From: Streptomyces sp. ML-6
Lineage (GTDB): Bacteria > Actinomycetota > Actinomycetes > Streptomycetales > Streptomycetaceae
NCBI RefSeq assembly: GCF_030116705.1
Contig: NZ_JAOTIK010000001.1
Coordinates: 7,406,501-7,470,500 of the forward strand
DNA length: 64,000 bases
Direction of reading: 5' to 3'
In this document: in pieces, positions 50,875-60,129 of the stretch
Position numbering within the stretch: the first letter of the stretch is position 1
Layout: the number at the start of each line of letters is the position of its first letter
Position numbers and translations under genes: made by a program
The notes under the pieces: generated by a model
The model's database searches: none
The model's input: the letters and a program-made list of their open reading frames with translations, nothing else
Told to the model about the DNA's origin: nothing

Positions 50875-51909
50875 GTGTCACGTGTCGAACCCGTCCTGGC
50901 GCGGGCCCTTTTCCGGACCCCCTTACTCCGCCTGGACGTCGCCCACCGGGGCCGTGTGCGACGTCTGGGACTGAAACTCGAATCGCGCGGCCCCACCGGA
51001 TCGGTGAAGGACCGCAGCGCCGTCGGACTGCTGCGGGCGCTGCACGACGAACGACCGCTCACCCCGGGCACGGTGGTGGTGGAATCCACCTCCGGCAACC
51101 TCGGCCTGGCCCTGGCCCGGATGCTGCCCGCCCTCGGCTGCGACTTCCTCGCGGTGGTCGACCCGAAGACCCCGCACGCCACCCGCCGCATGCTCACCGA
51201 CCGGGGCGCCCGGGTCCTCGTCGTCGACGAACCCGACGGCCGGGGCGGCTACCTGCTCAGCCGGCTGCGCCGGGTGCGCGAACTGTGCGCGGAACACCCC
51301 GGATACCGCTGGCCCGACCAGTACGAGAACTGGGCCGCCCCCGAGATCCACCGCCGCGTCACGGGCCCCGAGCTCACCGGACAGGCCGGAGCGGACCTCC
51401 ACGCCGTCTACGTACCGGTCTCCACCGGCGGCACCCTCGCCGGCATCGGCGCGCACCTGCGCGAGCACCGGCCCGACGTCGCCGCGGTCGCCGTGGACGT
51501 ACGCGGCTCACTGGCCGTCGCGGGCAGCGCGGGACGCCGCCTCATACCGGGCATCGGGGCCAGCCGGCCGTCCACCTTCCTGACGGCGCCGCACAGCTAC
51601 GACCGCGCCGTGCACGTCGACGACATCGAGGCCATCGCCGTCTGCCGGATCCTCGTCGAGGACGTGGGACTCGCCCTCGGCGGCTCCAGCGGCTGCGCCG
51701 TGCGCGCCATGCTGGCCGACCGGGAGGACGACGGCCCCGACGACCGGCTCTCGGTGTGCCTGGCCGCCGACGGCGGCGGCAAGTACCGCGACACCCTCTA
51801 CTCCGACGACTGGGCGACAGAACAGGGCGTGGCCAAGGAGATCACCGCCGCTGTGGAACACCTGCGCAGTGAAGGTCTCTTCTTCGACCGAAAGCACCAG
51901 GAGCACTGA
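50875..51909 (+). CDS. sbnA: SbnA-like PLP enzyme for 2,3-diaminopropionate synthesis
   Basis: A 344-residue member of the cysteine synthase family. The PLP lysine is in GPTGSVKDRSAVG, the asparagine loop is ESTSGNLGLAL, and the phosphate-binding Gly loop is VSTGGTLAGIG. SbnA couples O-phosphoserine and glutamate to give N-(2-amino-2-carboxyethyl)-L-glutamate, the precursor of L-2,3-diaminopropionate. Cysteine synthase itself is the alternative, but the SbnB-like gene two places downstream supports the Dap role. GTG 50875 follows GGGAGA. It is the first gene of the NRPS operon. Confidence 0.85.
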   Translation: MSRVEPVLARALFRTPLLRLDVAHRGRVRRLGLKLESRGPTGSVKDRSAVGLLRALHDERPLTPGTVVVESTSGNLGLALARMLPALGCDFLAVVDPKTPHATRRMLTDRGARVLVVDEPDGRGGYLLSRLRRVRELCAEHPGYRWPDQYENWAAPEIHRRVTGPELTGQAGADLHAVYVPVSTGGTLAGIGAHLREHRPDVAAVAVDVRGSLAVAGSAGRRLIPGIGASRPSTFLTAPHSYDRAVHVDDIEAIAVCRILVEDVGLALGGSSGCAVRAMLADREDDGPDDRLSVCLAADGGGKYRDTLYSDDWATEQGVAKEITAAVEHLRSEGLFFDRKHQEH

Positions 51910-51911
51910 AC

Positions 51912-53135
51912 ATGGGCACCACCACCCTCGACCCACGGCGGACGGACCGCGGCCACCGGCAGTACCTGCCGCTGGTGCAGGGCGCCACGCTGATCGAGTG
52001 GACCGGAACGGGACTGTTCCTCGCCGTCTCGACCATCTACTTCGTCAAGGTCGCCCACCTCAGCACCTCGGCCGTCGGCACCGGCCTCACCATCGGCGGC
52101 GCCGTGGCCGTCGCCACCGCCGTGCCCGTCGCCCGGCTGGCCGGCCGTTTCGGACCGAAGCCGGTGCTGATCGGCGTGATGCTGCTGCGCGCCCTGGCCA
52201 CCGCCGGCTACCTGTGGGTCGACGGCTGGTGGAGCTTCCTCCTCGTGGTCGCCCTCGTCGCCGTCACCGAACAGTCCTCGCCCCCGCTGGTCCAGGCGTA
52301 CGTCGGCGCTCGCACCCCGCAGAGCCTGCGCGCGAAGGTGATGGCCGTCCAGCGCACCGTCGTCAACCTGGGCATCAGCCTGGGCGGACTCATCGCCGGG
52401 GTCGCCCTGGGCTCCGGCGCTCCGGGAGCCTTCCGGCCGCTGCTGATCGGCGGCGCCCTCGCCTACGTACTGGTGGCCGCGGTGTACGCCACCGCACGGC
52501 GCGAGGAGGTCGGGGAGGTCACCCGCAGCACCGGCGTGGCGGCGCTGCTGAAGGACCGCCGCCTGCTGGGCTTCACCGCGTACAACGCGCTGGTGTCGCT
52601 CTGGATGCCGGTGCTCAACGTGGCCTTCCCGCTGTGGCTCGTCACCAGGACGGACGTGCCGGAGCGCTACGTCGGCATCCTCTACGCCGTCAACACCGTG
52701 CTGTGCATCGCCCTCCAGTACCCGCTCAACCGCTGCTACGGCACCCCGCGCCGGGCCTGGCTCTCCTATGCGACCGCGGCACTGCTGCTCGCCGGCGGCG
52801 CCCTGGCCTTCGCCGCCGCGCCCGGCCTCGCGACCCGGGAGGCGCTGCTGGTGCTCGCCGCCGCCGTCGTCCTGCTGACGTTCGCCGAACTGCTCCAGGT
52901 CGGCGCCTCGTGGACCCTCTCCTTCGACCTGGCGCCGGAAGGGGCGCGCAGCGCGTACCTGGTGCTGTTCAACACCAGCCGCACCGTGGCCAACCGGGTC
53001 GCGGGACCGGTGCTGATGACCGGGGTCGTCCTCGCCCTGGGCACGGCCGGCTGGATCGCGCTCGCCCTGGTGCTGCTGCTCGGCGCGCTCGTCCCCTTCG
53101 TGATGATCCGGGAGCCGCACGGCACCGGCCACTGA
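51912..53135 (+). CDS. MFS transporter in the NRPS operon
   Basis: A 407-residue major facilitator with about 12 segments. The loop after segment 2 reads GRFGPKPVLIGVMLLRALAT, and EQSSPPLVQAYVGARTPQSL follows in the next loop. It begins 2 nt after the sbnA stop, so it is coupled. In this setting it probably exports the peptide product or its precursor, or confers self-resistance. Confidence 0.85.
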   Translation: MGTTTLDPRRTDRGHRQYLPLVQGATLIEWTGTGLFLAVSTIYFVKVAHLSTSAVGTGLTIGGAVAVATAVPVARLAGRFGPKPVLIGVMLLRALATAGYLWVDGWWSFLLVVALVAVTEQSSPPLVQAYVGARTPQSLRAKVMAVQRTVVNLGISLGGLIAGVALGSGAPGAFRPLLIGGALAYVLVAAVYATARREEVGEVTRSTGVAALLKDRRLLGFTAYNALVSLWMPVLNVAFPLWLVTRTDVPERYVGILYAVNTVLCIALQYPLNRCYGTPRRAWLSYATAALLLAGGALAFAAAPGLATREALLVLAAAVVLLTFAELLQVGASWTLSFDLAPEGARSAYLVLFNTSRTVANRVAGPVLMTGVVLALGTAGWIALALVLLLGALVPFVMIREPHGTGH

Positions 53136-53186
53136 CCACCCCCGCACCACCCCGACCGCCCCTCTCGCCAAGGAGTTCCGCCCGCC

Positions 53187-54260
53187 ATGGACTTCGAGCA
53201 CTACCCCGACAGCCACTTCCGCTACCTGACCCGCGCGGACGTCATCGAGGCCGCCCGCGACGTGGACATCGTGGAGGCGGTGGCCCAGGCGCTCCGGCTG
53301 CACGCCGCCGGACAGTCGGTCCTCCCCGAGGAGGCGTACCTCGGCTGGACCACCCCGCAGGGCGACTCGGCCAGACTGCTGGCCATGCCCGGCGCCCTGA
53401 CCAGGGACGGGCGGCCCCCGGTCATCGGGATGAAGACGATCAACGCCTCGATCGGCAACCCGGAACGCGGAATGCCCCGCTCCCAGGGCTTCACCCTGCT
53501 CCTCGACCCCGAGACCGCCCGCCCCCTCGCCCTGATGGAGGCCGCCTACATCAGCGCGATGCGCACCGCCGCGGTCACCGCGCTCGCCGTGCGCCACCTC
53601 GCGGTGGAAAACCCGCGGCGACTGGCGCTCCTCGGCTGCGGCGCGCTCGCCCAGGCCCACGCGGCGCTGCTGCTGCGCACCGTGCCCACCCTGGGCCGCA
53701 TCACGCTGTACGACGTGGCGCCCGACCGCGCGAAGTCCGCCGCCCACCGCATCGCCTCGCTGCCCGGCGCGGCGGACGTCGAGACGGTGGTCGCCGACGG
53801 CCCGCGGGAGGCGGTACGGGACGCCGAGGTCGTCGTACCCGTCACCACCGTGACCCGGGGCTACATCGAACCGGACTGGCTGCGCCCCGGCACGCTCGTC
53901 TGCCACGTCTCGCTGGACGACCTCACCGAGGCGGCGGTGCTCGCCGCCGGCACGGTGCTCGTCGACGACTGGAGCCTGGTCCGGGACGACCCGCGCCGGC
54001 TGCTCGGCCGGATGCACCGGGCGGGCACCCTGCTCGGCCCCGACGGCACCCCCAGGGAAGGAGTCACCGCCCGCCCCGGGGCCCGCCGCGTCGACGGAAC
54101 GCTCGGCGACGTGCTCACCGGAGGGCACCCGGGCCGCCGCGACCCGGACGAGATCGTGATCAGCAACCCGTTCGGGATGTCGATCCTGGACGTCGCCGTG
54201 GCCGACCGCATCCACGCCCACGCCGAGGCCGCCGGTCTCGGCGCCCGGCTCACGCTCTGA
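53187..54260 (+). CDS. sbnB: SbnB-like dehydrogenase for 2,3-diaminopropionate synthesis
   Basis: A 357-residue protein of the ornithine cyclodeaminase/mu-crystallin family. The Rossmann motif is LALLGCGALAQAHAALLL (about 149-166), with GMKTINASIGNPERGMPRSQ before it and DEIVISNPFGMSILDVAVAD at the end. SbnB oxidatively cleaves the SbnA product with NAD to L-2,3-diaminopropionate, 2-oxoglutarate and ammonia. Together with SbnA it defines a Dap supply for the NRPS. ATG 53187 follows AAGGAG. Confidence 0.88.
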   Translation: MDFEHYPDSHFRYLTRADVIEAARDVDIVEAVAQALRLHAAGQSVLPEEAYLGWTTPQGDSARLLAMPGALTRDGRPPVIGMKTINASIGNPERGMPRSQGFTLLLDPETARPLALMEAAYISAMRTAAVTALAVRHLAVENPRRLALLGCGALAQAHAALLLRTVPTLGRITLYDVAPDRAKSAAHRIASLPGAADVETVVADGPREAVRDAEVVVPVTTVTRGYIEPDWLRPGTLVCHVSLDDLTEAAVLAAGTVLVDDWSLVRDDPRRLLGRMHRAGTLLGPDGTPREGVTARPGARRVDGTLGDVLTGGHPGRRDPDEIVISNPFGMSILDVAVADRIHAHAEAAGLGARLTL

Positions 54261-54269
54261 GGGGGAACC

Positions 54270-55085
54270 GTGACGATCGATCCGAACATCCAGGAGATCA
54301 ACCGCACCATGTGGTCGTACGGCGAGTACCGGCACGTCGCCGACCTGCTGCGGCCCGGCGCCGTCGAACTGGTCGAGCGGCTCGCCCCCGCCCCGGGCAC
54401 CGCCCACCTCGACGTCGCCACCGGAAACGGCAACGTCGCGCTGCTGTCCGCCCTGTGCGGCTCCGTGGTCACCGGGCTGGACCTCACCGACGAGTTCTTC
54501 CCCGACGCCCGCGAACGGTTCGCGCAGGCCGGCGTCCAGGTGGACCTGCACCGCGGCGACGCCCAGGAACTCCCCTTCGCCGACGCCTCGTTCGACCTGG
54601 TGACCTCCACCTACGGCATCCAGTTCGCCCCCGACCACACCGCGGCGGCCGGCGAGATGGCCCGGGTGCTGCGGCCCGGCGGCCGGATCGGCATGTGCAA
54701 CTGGACGGCCCGCAGCTGGACCGCGCACTTCCAGGCGATCCTCTCCGCCTACTTCGCCTCGCCCAACGGACACCAGGGACAGCCCATGCTGTGGGGGTCG
54801 CCGGACTACCTCGGAGAACTCCTCGGCCCCGGCTTCACCGTCACGGCCGAACGCCGCGAACTCTTCTACCCGTTCGGCACGGCCGACGACCTGGTCACCT
54901 TCTTCGAGAACTGCTTCGGCCCCTGCATCGCGGCACGCAACACCATCTCGCCGCCCTCGCGATGGAAGGAACTGCGGGCGGAGATGACCGAGATGACCGA
55001 GGACTTCCACACCACCGACGAACGGGGCACCGGCGTGCCCGTCGAGTACCTGCTCGTCGTCGCGGAGAAGAAGGAGGACCGGTGA
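54270..55085 (+). CDS. SAM-dependent methyltransferase in the NRPS operon
   Basis: A 271-residue Rossmann-fold methyltransferase. Motif I is LDVATGNGNVALLSA (about 48-62), the acidic loop is TGLDLTDEFF, and post-motif I contains GDAQELPFADASFDLVTSTY. It probably methylates N or O of the peptide or a building block. GTG 54270 is nine bases after the sbnB stop, and its own stop overlaps the first NRPS start (GTGA), so it is co-translated with the assembly line. Confidence 0.85.
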   Translation: MTIDPNIQEINRTMWSYGEYRHVADLLRPGAVELVERLAPAPGTAHLDVATGNGNVALLSALCGSVVTGLDLTDEFFPDARERFAQAGVQVDLHRGDAQELPFADASFDLVTSTYGIQFAPDHTAAAGEMARVLRPGGRIGMCNWTARSWTAHFQAILSAYFASPNGHQGQPMLWGSPDYLGELLGPGFTVTAERRELFYPFGTADDLVTFFENCFGPCIAARNTISPPSRWKELRAEMTEMTEDFHTTDERGTGVPVEYLLVVAEKKEDR

Positions 55086-58000
55086 CCGGAGTGCCCGAGC
55101 GGTACCCGGTGCTCCCCCTGGCGGAAGGCGCCCGCGAACGCGCCCGCGCCACGGCACTGACCCGCAGCGAACCGTACGAACTGGGCGAAGGAGTCCACTT
55201 CCACGTCGAACGGCACGCCGCCGAGCACCCGGCCAGGACCGCGATCGACGACGGACGGACGGCCGTCGGATACGCCGAGCTGGCGGACCGCGCGCGCCGC
55301 ACCGCCACGCGGCTGGCGGCCGAGGGCGTCTCGCCGGGGCGGATCGTCGCCGTCGGCGGACGGCGCGGCATCGACGTCGTCACGGCCTTCCTCGCGCTGG
55401 AACTGCTCGGCGCCGTCTATCTGCCGGTCGACGCGGGCTGGCCCGCCGCCCGCGTCGAGTCCCTGCTCACCGACAGCGGCGCGGTCCTCGCCCTGGTCAC
55501 CGGCGGGCCGGCGGACACCGGGGAACTCGTCAAGGGCGCCCGCGCGGCCGGAGTACCCGTCACGGCACCGGAACCGGCGGACCTCCCGTACACCCGCACG
55601 ACCCCCATGGCCCCCGACGAGATCCGCTACGTCCTCTACACCTCGGGCTCGACCGGCCGCCCCAAGGCCGCGGTCATCGAGCACCGGGGCATGCTCAACC
55701 ACCTGTGGGCCAAGGTCGACGACCTCGGGCTGACCGCGGACGACCGACTGGCCCAGACCGCACCGCTGGGCTTCGACATCTCCGTCTGGCAGATGCTCGC
55801 CCCGCTGCTCGTCGGCGGCCGGGTGCAGATCTTCGACGACGAACGGGCCCAGGACGGCGCCCTGTTGCTGGCGGAACTGCGCGACCGCGGCACCACGGTG
55901 CTGGAGACCGTGCCCACCCTGATCCGCTTCCTCCTCGACGCGCGGGAGAGCACGGGCCCCGGACCCGGCGCACTGCGCTGGATGATCGCCACCGGCGAGG
56001 AACTGCCGCCCGCCCTGGCCCGGCGCTGGCACGACACCCTGCCGGACATCCGGCTGCTCAACGCGTACGGCCCCACCGAGTGCTCGGACGACGTCACCCA
56101 CGCCGTGCTCGGCCCGCCCGCCGACGGAGTGCGCCACCTGCCGATCGGATCACCCGTAGGGAACGCCGAACTCCACGTGCTGCGCGAGGAGGACGGGCGG
56201 TGGCACGCCTGCGAGCACGGGGAGGCGGGCGAACTGTTCGTCGGGGGGATCGTCGTGGGCCGCGGCTACCTGGGCGACCCGGCCCGCACCGCCCGGGCCT
56301 TCTTCACCGACCCCTTCGGCGACGGCGTCGGACGCCTCTACCGCACCGGCGACGCCGTACGCGTGCTGCCGGACGGCCAGCTGGAGTACCTGGGCCGGGT
56401 CGACCGGCAGGTCAAGCTCGGCGGCGTACGCATGGAACTCGCCGAGATCGAGGCGGTGCTCGGCACCCACCCCGCCGTCGCCGCCTGCGCCGTCACCGTC
56501 CACACCCCCGACGACGCCGGTGCCCTGGTCGCCCGGGAGAGCGCCCACACCCCGGCGGCCGCACGACCGCCGAGGCTGGTCGCCTACGTCACCCCCGCCG
56601 ACGAGGAGGTGCCGCAGGAGACGCTCCGCGCCCACCTCGCCGAGCGGCTCCCCGCACCGATGGTGCCCCGCACCTTCGTCGTCCTGCCCCGCATCCCGCT
56701 CACCCGCAACGGCAAGACGGACTACCGGGCCCTGCCCGCGCCGCCGCGCCGCGACCGCCCCGGGACCCGGCCGTACACCCCGCCGCGCGACGCGGCGGAG
56801 AGCGCCGTCGCGGACCTCGTCGCCGAACTCCTGGGCACCGGACGGGTCGGCCGGGACGACAGGTTCCTGGAACTGGGCGGCGACTCGCTGCTGGCCATGC
56901 GCCTGGTCGCGGCGCTGCGCCGGACGGGGTCGGCCGCGAGCCTGCGCGACGTGCTGCGCGACGGCAGCCCCGCCGCGCTCGCCGCCCTCGGCCACGAGGA
57001 GCGGCGACCGGCCCCCGCCCCCGCCGAACCGCCCCGGGACCGGCCGCGGACCCGCCCGCTCACCCCCCAGCAGGCCGGGGTCTACTTCCACTGGCGGCTC
57101 GACCCGCTCAGCCCCTACTACAGCTACCAGGGATCCCTGGAACTCGACGGCCCCCTCGACACGGCACGGCTGGCCCGGGCCTGGCACCTGCTGCTCGGCG
57201 AGAACCCGCTGCTGCTCGCCCGGTTCCACGAGACCGACGGGACGGACGGGCAGGAAGTGGTGCACCACTACCCGCACTGGGAGGTGCCGCTGCCCGACCG
57301 CGCCCGGGATGTCACCGCGGACGAGTTCCGCGCCGAGGCCGCCCGGGAGGCGGCCAGACCCTTCGACCTCCTCACCGGACCGGCCCTGCGGACCGAACTG
57401 TTCCGCCTGCCCGACGGACAGCACCGGCTCCTGGTCACCATGCACGAACTGCTCCTCGACGGCTGGGGCGCCACCGTGCTCTTCCAACGCCTCGCCGAGC
57501 TGTACGAACGGCCTCCCGCCGGCCCCGACCCCGAACGCGCCACCCGGTACGACCGTTACCTGGACCACCTGACGGAGCTGCTGGCCACCGAGGAGGTGAC
57601 CCGGGCGGGGGAGTACTGGCTCGACCGGCTCTCCGGGGACCTCCCGGTGCTGGGGATCGCGCAGAAGCAGCGGCCCGTCGCACCCACCTACCGGGGCGAG
57701 ATCACCGAGGCGGTCCTCGACGAGCACCTGTCCCGGCGGCTGCACGCCACCGCGCTGGCCGCGTCCGCCACCGCGTTCGTACCGCTGCTGGCCGCCTACG
57801 CGCTCGCCCTGAGCTACTACGGCGACACCGACGAGGTGATCGTCGGCGCCCCGATGGCGGGCCGGGAACGGCCGGAGACCGCCGAGGTGCCGGCCTTCGT
57901 GCTCGCCATGCTGCCGCTGCGGCTGCGCATCGACCCGGCCGCGACCCTGGCGGGGTTCACCGCACAGGTGAGGGAGACGGTGTACGAGGCGTACGCCGCG

Positions 58001-58378
58001 GCCGACCACCCCTTCGGCTGGACCCTGCGACGGCTCCCCGCCGCGACGCGCAGCTCGTCGGCGACCCCGGTCTTCCAGACCATGCTCAACATGCTGCCGT
58101 ACCCGGCACGCGCCACCACCGCGGCGGGCGTCACCTTCCGCTTCGTCGAACTCGACACCGGCCACACCAAGTACGACTGCGCCCTCTACGTCCAGCCGCA
58201 CGGCCCGGACCGGCTGCTGTTGCAGTACGCCTACCAGCAGGAACTGCTCGACGCCCCGGCCGCCCGCAACGTACTGCAATCCACCCTGACTGCGCTGCGG
58301 GCCCTCACCGACCCGGAGCACGCGGGGCACACCACCGTCCGTTCCCTCGATCTGCTGCCCGGAGACGATCACCGATGA
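55082..58378 (+). CDS. Nonribosomal peptide synthetase, A-PCP-C
   Basis: A 1098-residue NRPS. The adenylation domain (about 30-545) has YTSGSTGRPKA and NAYGPTE. The pocket read by alignment to PheA is D-I-W-E-I-T-A-D-D-K, starting at D232. Its anchoring Asp is intact, and two acidic residues at positions 330/331 suit an amino side chain such as 2,3-diaminopropionate. The carrier domain holds S602 in LGGDSLLA. The C-terminal condensation domain (about 655-1095) has MHELLLDG (787-794): Met for the first His of HHxxxDG, with the catalytic His and Asp kept. No thioesterase is present. It is coupled to both neighbours by overlaps. Confidence 0.9.
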   Translation: MTGVPERYPVLPLAEGARERARATALTRSEPYELGEGVHFHVERHAAEHPARTAIDDGRTAVGYAELADRARRTATRLAAEGVSPGRIVAVGGRRGIDVVTAFLALELLGAVYLPVDAGWPAARVESLLTDSGAVLALVTGGPADTGELVKGARAAGVPVTAPEPADLPYTRTTPMAPDEIRYVLYTSGSTGRPKAAVIEHRGMLNHLWAKVDDLGLTADDRLAQTAPLGFDISVWQMLAPLLVGGRVQIFDDERAQDGALLLAELRDRGTTVLETVPTLIRFLLDARESTGPGPGALRWMIATGEELPPALARRWHDTLPDIRLLNAYGPTECSDDVTHAVLGPPADGVRHLPIGSPVGNAELHVLREEDGRWHACEHGEAGELFVGGIVVGRGYLGDPARTARAFFTDPFGDGVGRLYRTGDAVRVLPDGQLEYLGRVDRQVKLGGVRMELAEIEAVLGTHPAVAACAVTVHTPDDAGALVARESAHTPAAARPPRLVAYVTPADEEVPQETLRAHLAERLPAPMVPRTFVVLPRIPLTRNGKTDYRALPAPPRRDRPGTRPYTPPRDAAESAVADLVAELLGTGRVGRDDRFLELGGDSLLAMRLVAALRRTGSAASLRDVLRDGSPAALAALGHEERRPAPAPAEPPRDRPRTRPLTPQQAGVYFHWRLDPLSPYYSYQGSLELDGPLDTARLARAWHLLLGENPLLLARFHETDGTDGQEVVHHYPHWEVPLPDRARDVTADEFRAEAAREAARPFDLLTGPALRTELFRLPDGQHRLLVTMHELLLDGWGATVLFQRLAELYERPPAGPDPERATRYDRYLDHLTELLATEEVTRAGEYWLDRLSGDLPVLGIAQKQRPVAPTYRGEITEAVLDEHLSRRLHATALAASATAFVPLLAAYALALSYYGDTDEVIVGAPMAGRERPETAEVPAFVLAMLPLRLRIDPAATLAGFTAQVRETVYEAYAAADHPFGWTLRRLPAATRSSSATPVFQTMLNMLPYPARATTAAGVTFRFVELDTGHTKYDCALYVQPHGPDRLLLQYAYQQELLDAPAARNVLQSTLTALRALTDPEHAGHTTVRSLDLLPGDDHR

Positions 58379-60129
58379 CCCCGCCGACCCTGCTGGAACT
58401 CTTCGCCGAACAGGTCGAGGCCCACCCCGGCGCCGTGGCCCTGCGCCACGCCGGAACCGAGGTCACCTACCGCGAACTCGACGAGTGGAGCGGCCGACTG
58501 GCCGCCCGGCTCGCCGCCAGGGGCACCGGTCCCGGCTCGCTGGTGGCCCTCGCCGCCCAGCGCGGTCCCGCCGCCGTCGCCGGAGTCCTCGCCGTGCTGA
58601 GGACCGGCGCCGCCTACCTCGGGCTGGACCCCGCCACCCCCGTGCGACGACAGCGCCGGATGGTGGAGGAGACCGGACCGCACTGCGTGCTGGCCGAACC
58701 CGGACTCGACCGGTTCCCCACCCTGGACGCCCCCCGCGTCACCCTCGCCCCCCTCACCGAGGGGCCGCTGCACCGGGCCCCCGAGCAGGAGCCCGACGAC
58801 GACGCGCTGTTCCACATCGTCTACACCTCGGGGACCACCGGAAACCCCAAGGGCGTGCGCATCAGCCACCGTTCGGTCCGCGGCCGGCTGGAGTGGATGT
58901 GGCGGGACCACCCCTTCCCCGCGGACGCGGTGCTCGCCGTCCAGAAATCCCTCGCCCTGGTCGCCTCGCCCTGGGAACTGCTGGGCGGACTGCTGAAGGG
59001 CGTCCCGTCCGTGGTGCTCGGCACCGACGAACTCCTCGACCCGGTGCTGTTCGCCGCCGCCGTCGAACAGGAACGGATCACCCACCTCTTCCTGACCCCG
59101 CAACTGATCGCCGGCCTCCTGGAGGAGAGCGCGAAACGCCCCGGCGGACACCAACCCGCCCTGGTCACCAGCGGCGCCGACACCCTGCCCGTGGCCACCG
59201 TCCTGCGCTTCCGCGAGGTCTGGCCCGACACCACCCTGCTCAACCTCTACGGCATGACGGAGACCGCCTCCAACGTCGCCGCCTACGACACCGCCGTACT
59301 GCCGGCCGACGCCGAACGAGTCCCCGTCGGCAGCCCCGTCGCGGGCGCCTCGCTCTCGGTTCGCGACCGGCTCGGCCGACGGCTGCCGCCCGGCGTGACC
59401 GGCGAGGTGTGGGTCTCCGGACCGCCCCTGGCCCTCGGCTACGTCGGCGGCGACGGCGACGGCCGGTTCGTCACGGACGACACCGGGGCGACGCACTACC
59501 GGACCGGCGACCGGGGCCGCCTGCTCCCGGACTCCGCACTGGAGATCACCGGCCGCACCGACAACCAGATCAAGATCCGCGGCTACCGCGTCGAACTGGA
59601 GGAGATCGAGGCCACCCTGCGCAAGGCGCCCGGCGTCACCGACGCGGGCGCATACGCGCAGAGCGAGGACGACGGGACGAGCATCATCGCCTGCCTCACC
59701 TCCGACGAGGAGACCGACCCCGCCGCCCTGCGCGCCTACCTGCGCGACCGGCTGCCCGACTACATGCTGCCCGCCCGCGTCCAGCAGCTCCCGCACCTCC
59801 CGCTGAACACCAACGGCAAACTGGACCGCGCCGCCCTGCGCACGCTCGTGGCGGGCATCGGTCAGGAACGGACCGGCGAATTCACCCCGGCCGACGACAC
59901 CGAGGCCGCCGTCGCCGCCCTCTGGCAGGAACTGCTCGGCGCACCGCCCGCCTCGGCGGACCAGAACTTCTTCGACGCCGGGGGCCACTCCCTGCTCGCC
60001 GTGCGGCTCGCCAACCGGCTCGCGGACACGGCGGGCCGCCGGGTGCCGCTGCGCCGCATCCTCGGCGCGCCCACCGTCACCGCCATCGCCGCCCTGTGCC
60101 GCGAGATCCGACAGGAGGAGCAGATATGA
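58375..60129 (+). CDS. Nonribosomal peptide synthetase, A-PCP, with atypical substrate pocket
   Basis: A 584-residue stand-alone A-PCP module. Core motifs are VYTSGTTGNPKGVRISHRS (from residue 149), LYGMTETASN, and the C-terminal NTNGKLDRAAL with the adenylation Lys. The carrier serine is S539 in AGGHSLLA. At the position equivalent to Asp235 of PheA stands Val196 (LVASPWEL), so the usual clamp for an alpha-amino group is absent; the read code is V-A-W-F-V-S-L-S-N-K. It may activate a beta-amino, hydroxy or plain carboxylic acid. It has no condensation domain and should receive from the C domain of the preceding protein. Confidence 0.88.
   Translation: MTPPTLLELFAEQVEAHPGAVALRHAGTEVTYRELDEWSGRLAARLAARGTGPGSLVALAAQRGPAAVAGVLAVLRTGAAYLGLDPATPVRRQRRMVEETGPHCVLAEPGLDRFPTLDAPRVTLAPLTEGPLHRAPEQEPDDDALFHIVYTSGTTGNPKGVRISHRSVRGRLEWMWRDHPFPADAVLAVQKSLALVASPWELLGGLLKGVPSVVLGTDELLDPVLFAAAVEQERITHLFLTPQLIAGLLEESAKRPGGHQPALVTSGADTLPVATVLRFREVWPDTTLLNLYGMTETASNVAAYDTAVLPADAERVPVGSPVAGASLSVRDRLGRRLPPGVTGEVWVSGPPLALGYVGGDGDGRFVTDDTGATHYRTGDRGRLLPDSALEITGRTDNQIKIRGYRVELEEIEATLRKAPGVTDAGAYAQSEDDGTSIIACLTSDEETDPAALRAYLRDRLPDYMLPARVQQLPHLPLNTNGKLDRAALRTLVAGIGQERTGEFTPADDTEAAVAALWQELLGAPPASADQNFFDAGGHSLLAVRLANRLADTAGRRVPLRRILGAPTVTAIAALCREIRQEEQI

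Noticed and set aside
51869..58378. One open frame of 2169 codons running through sbnA's end, the MFS, sbnB and methyltransferase genes into the first NRPS
   Set aside because: Before 55082 the encoded sequence is Arg/Pro-rich low-complexity, typical of an off-frame reading of GC-rich genes; four well-supported genes occupy the other frames.
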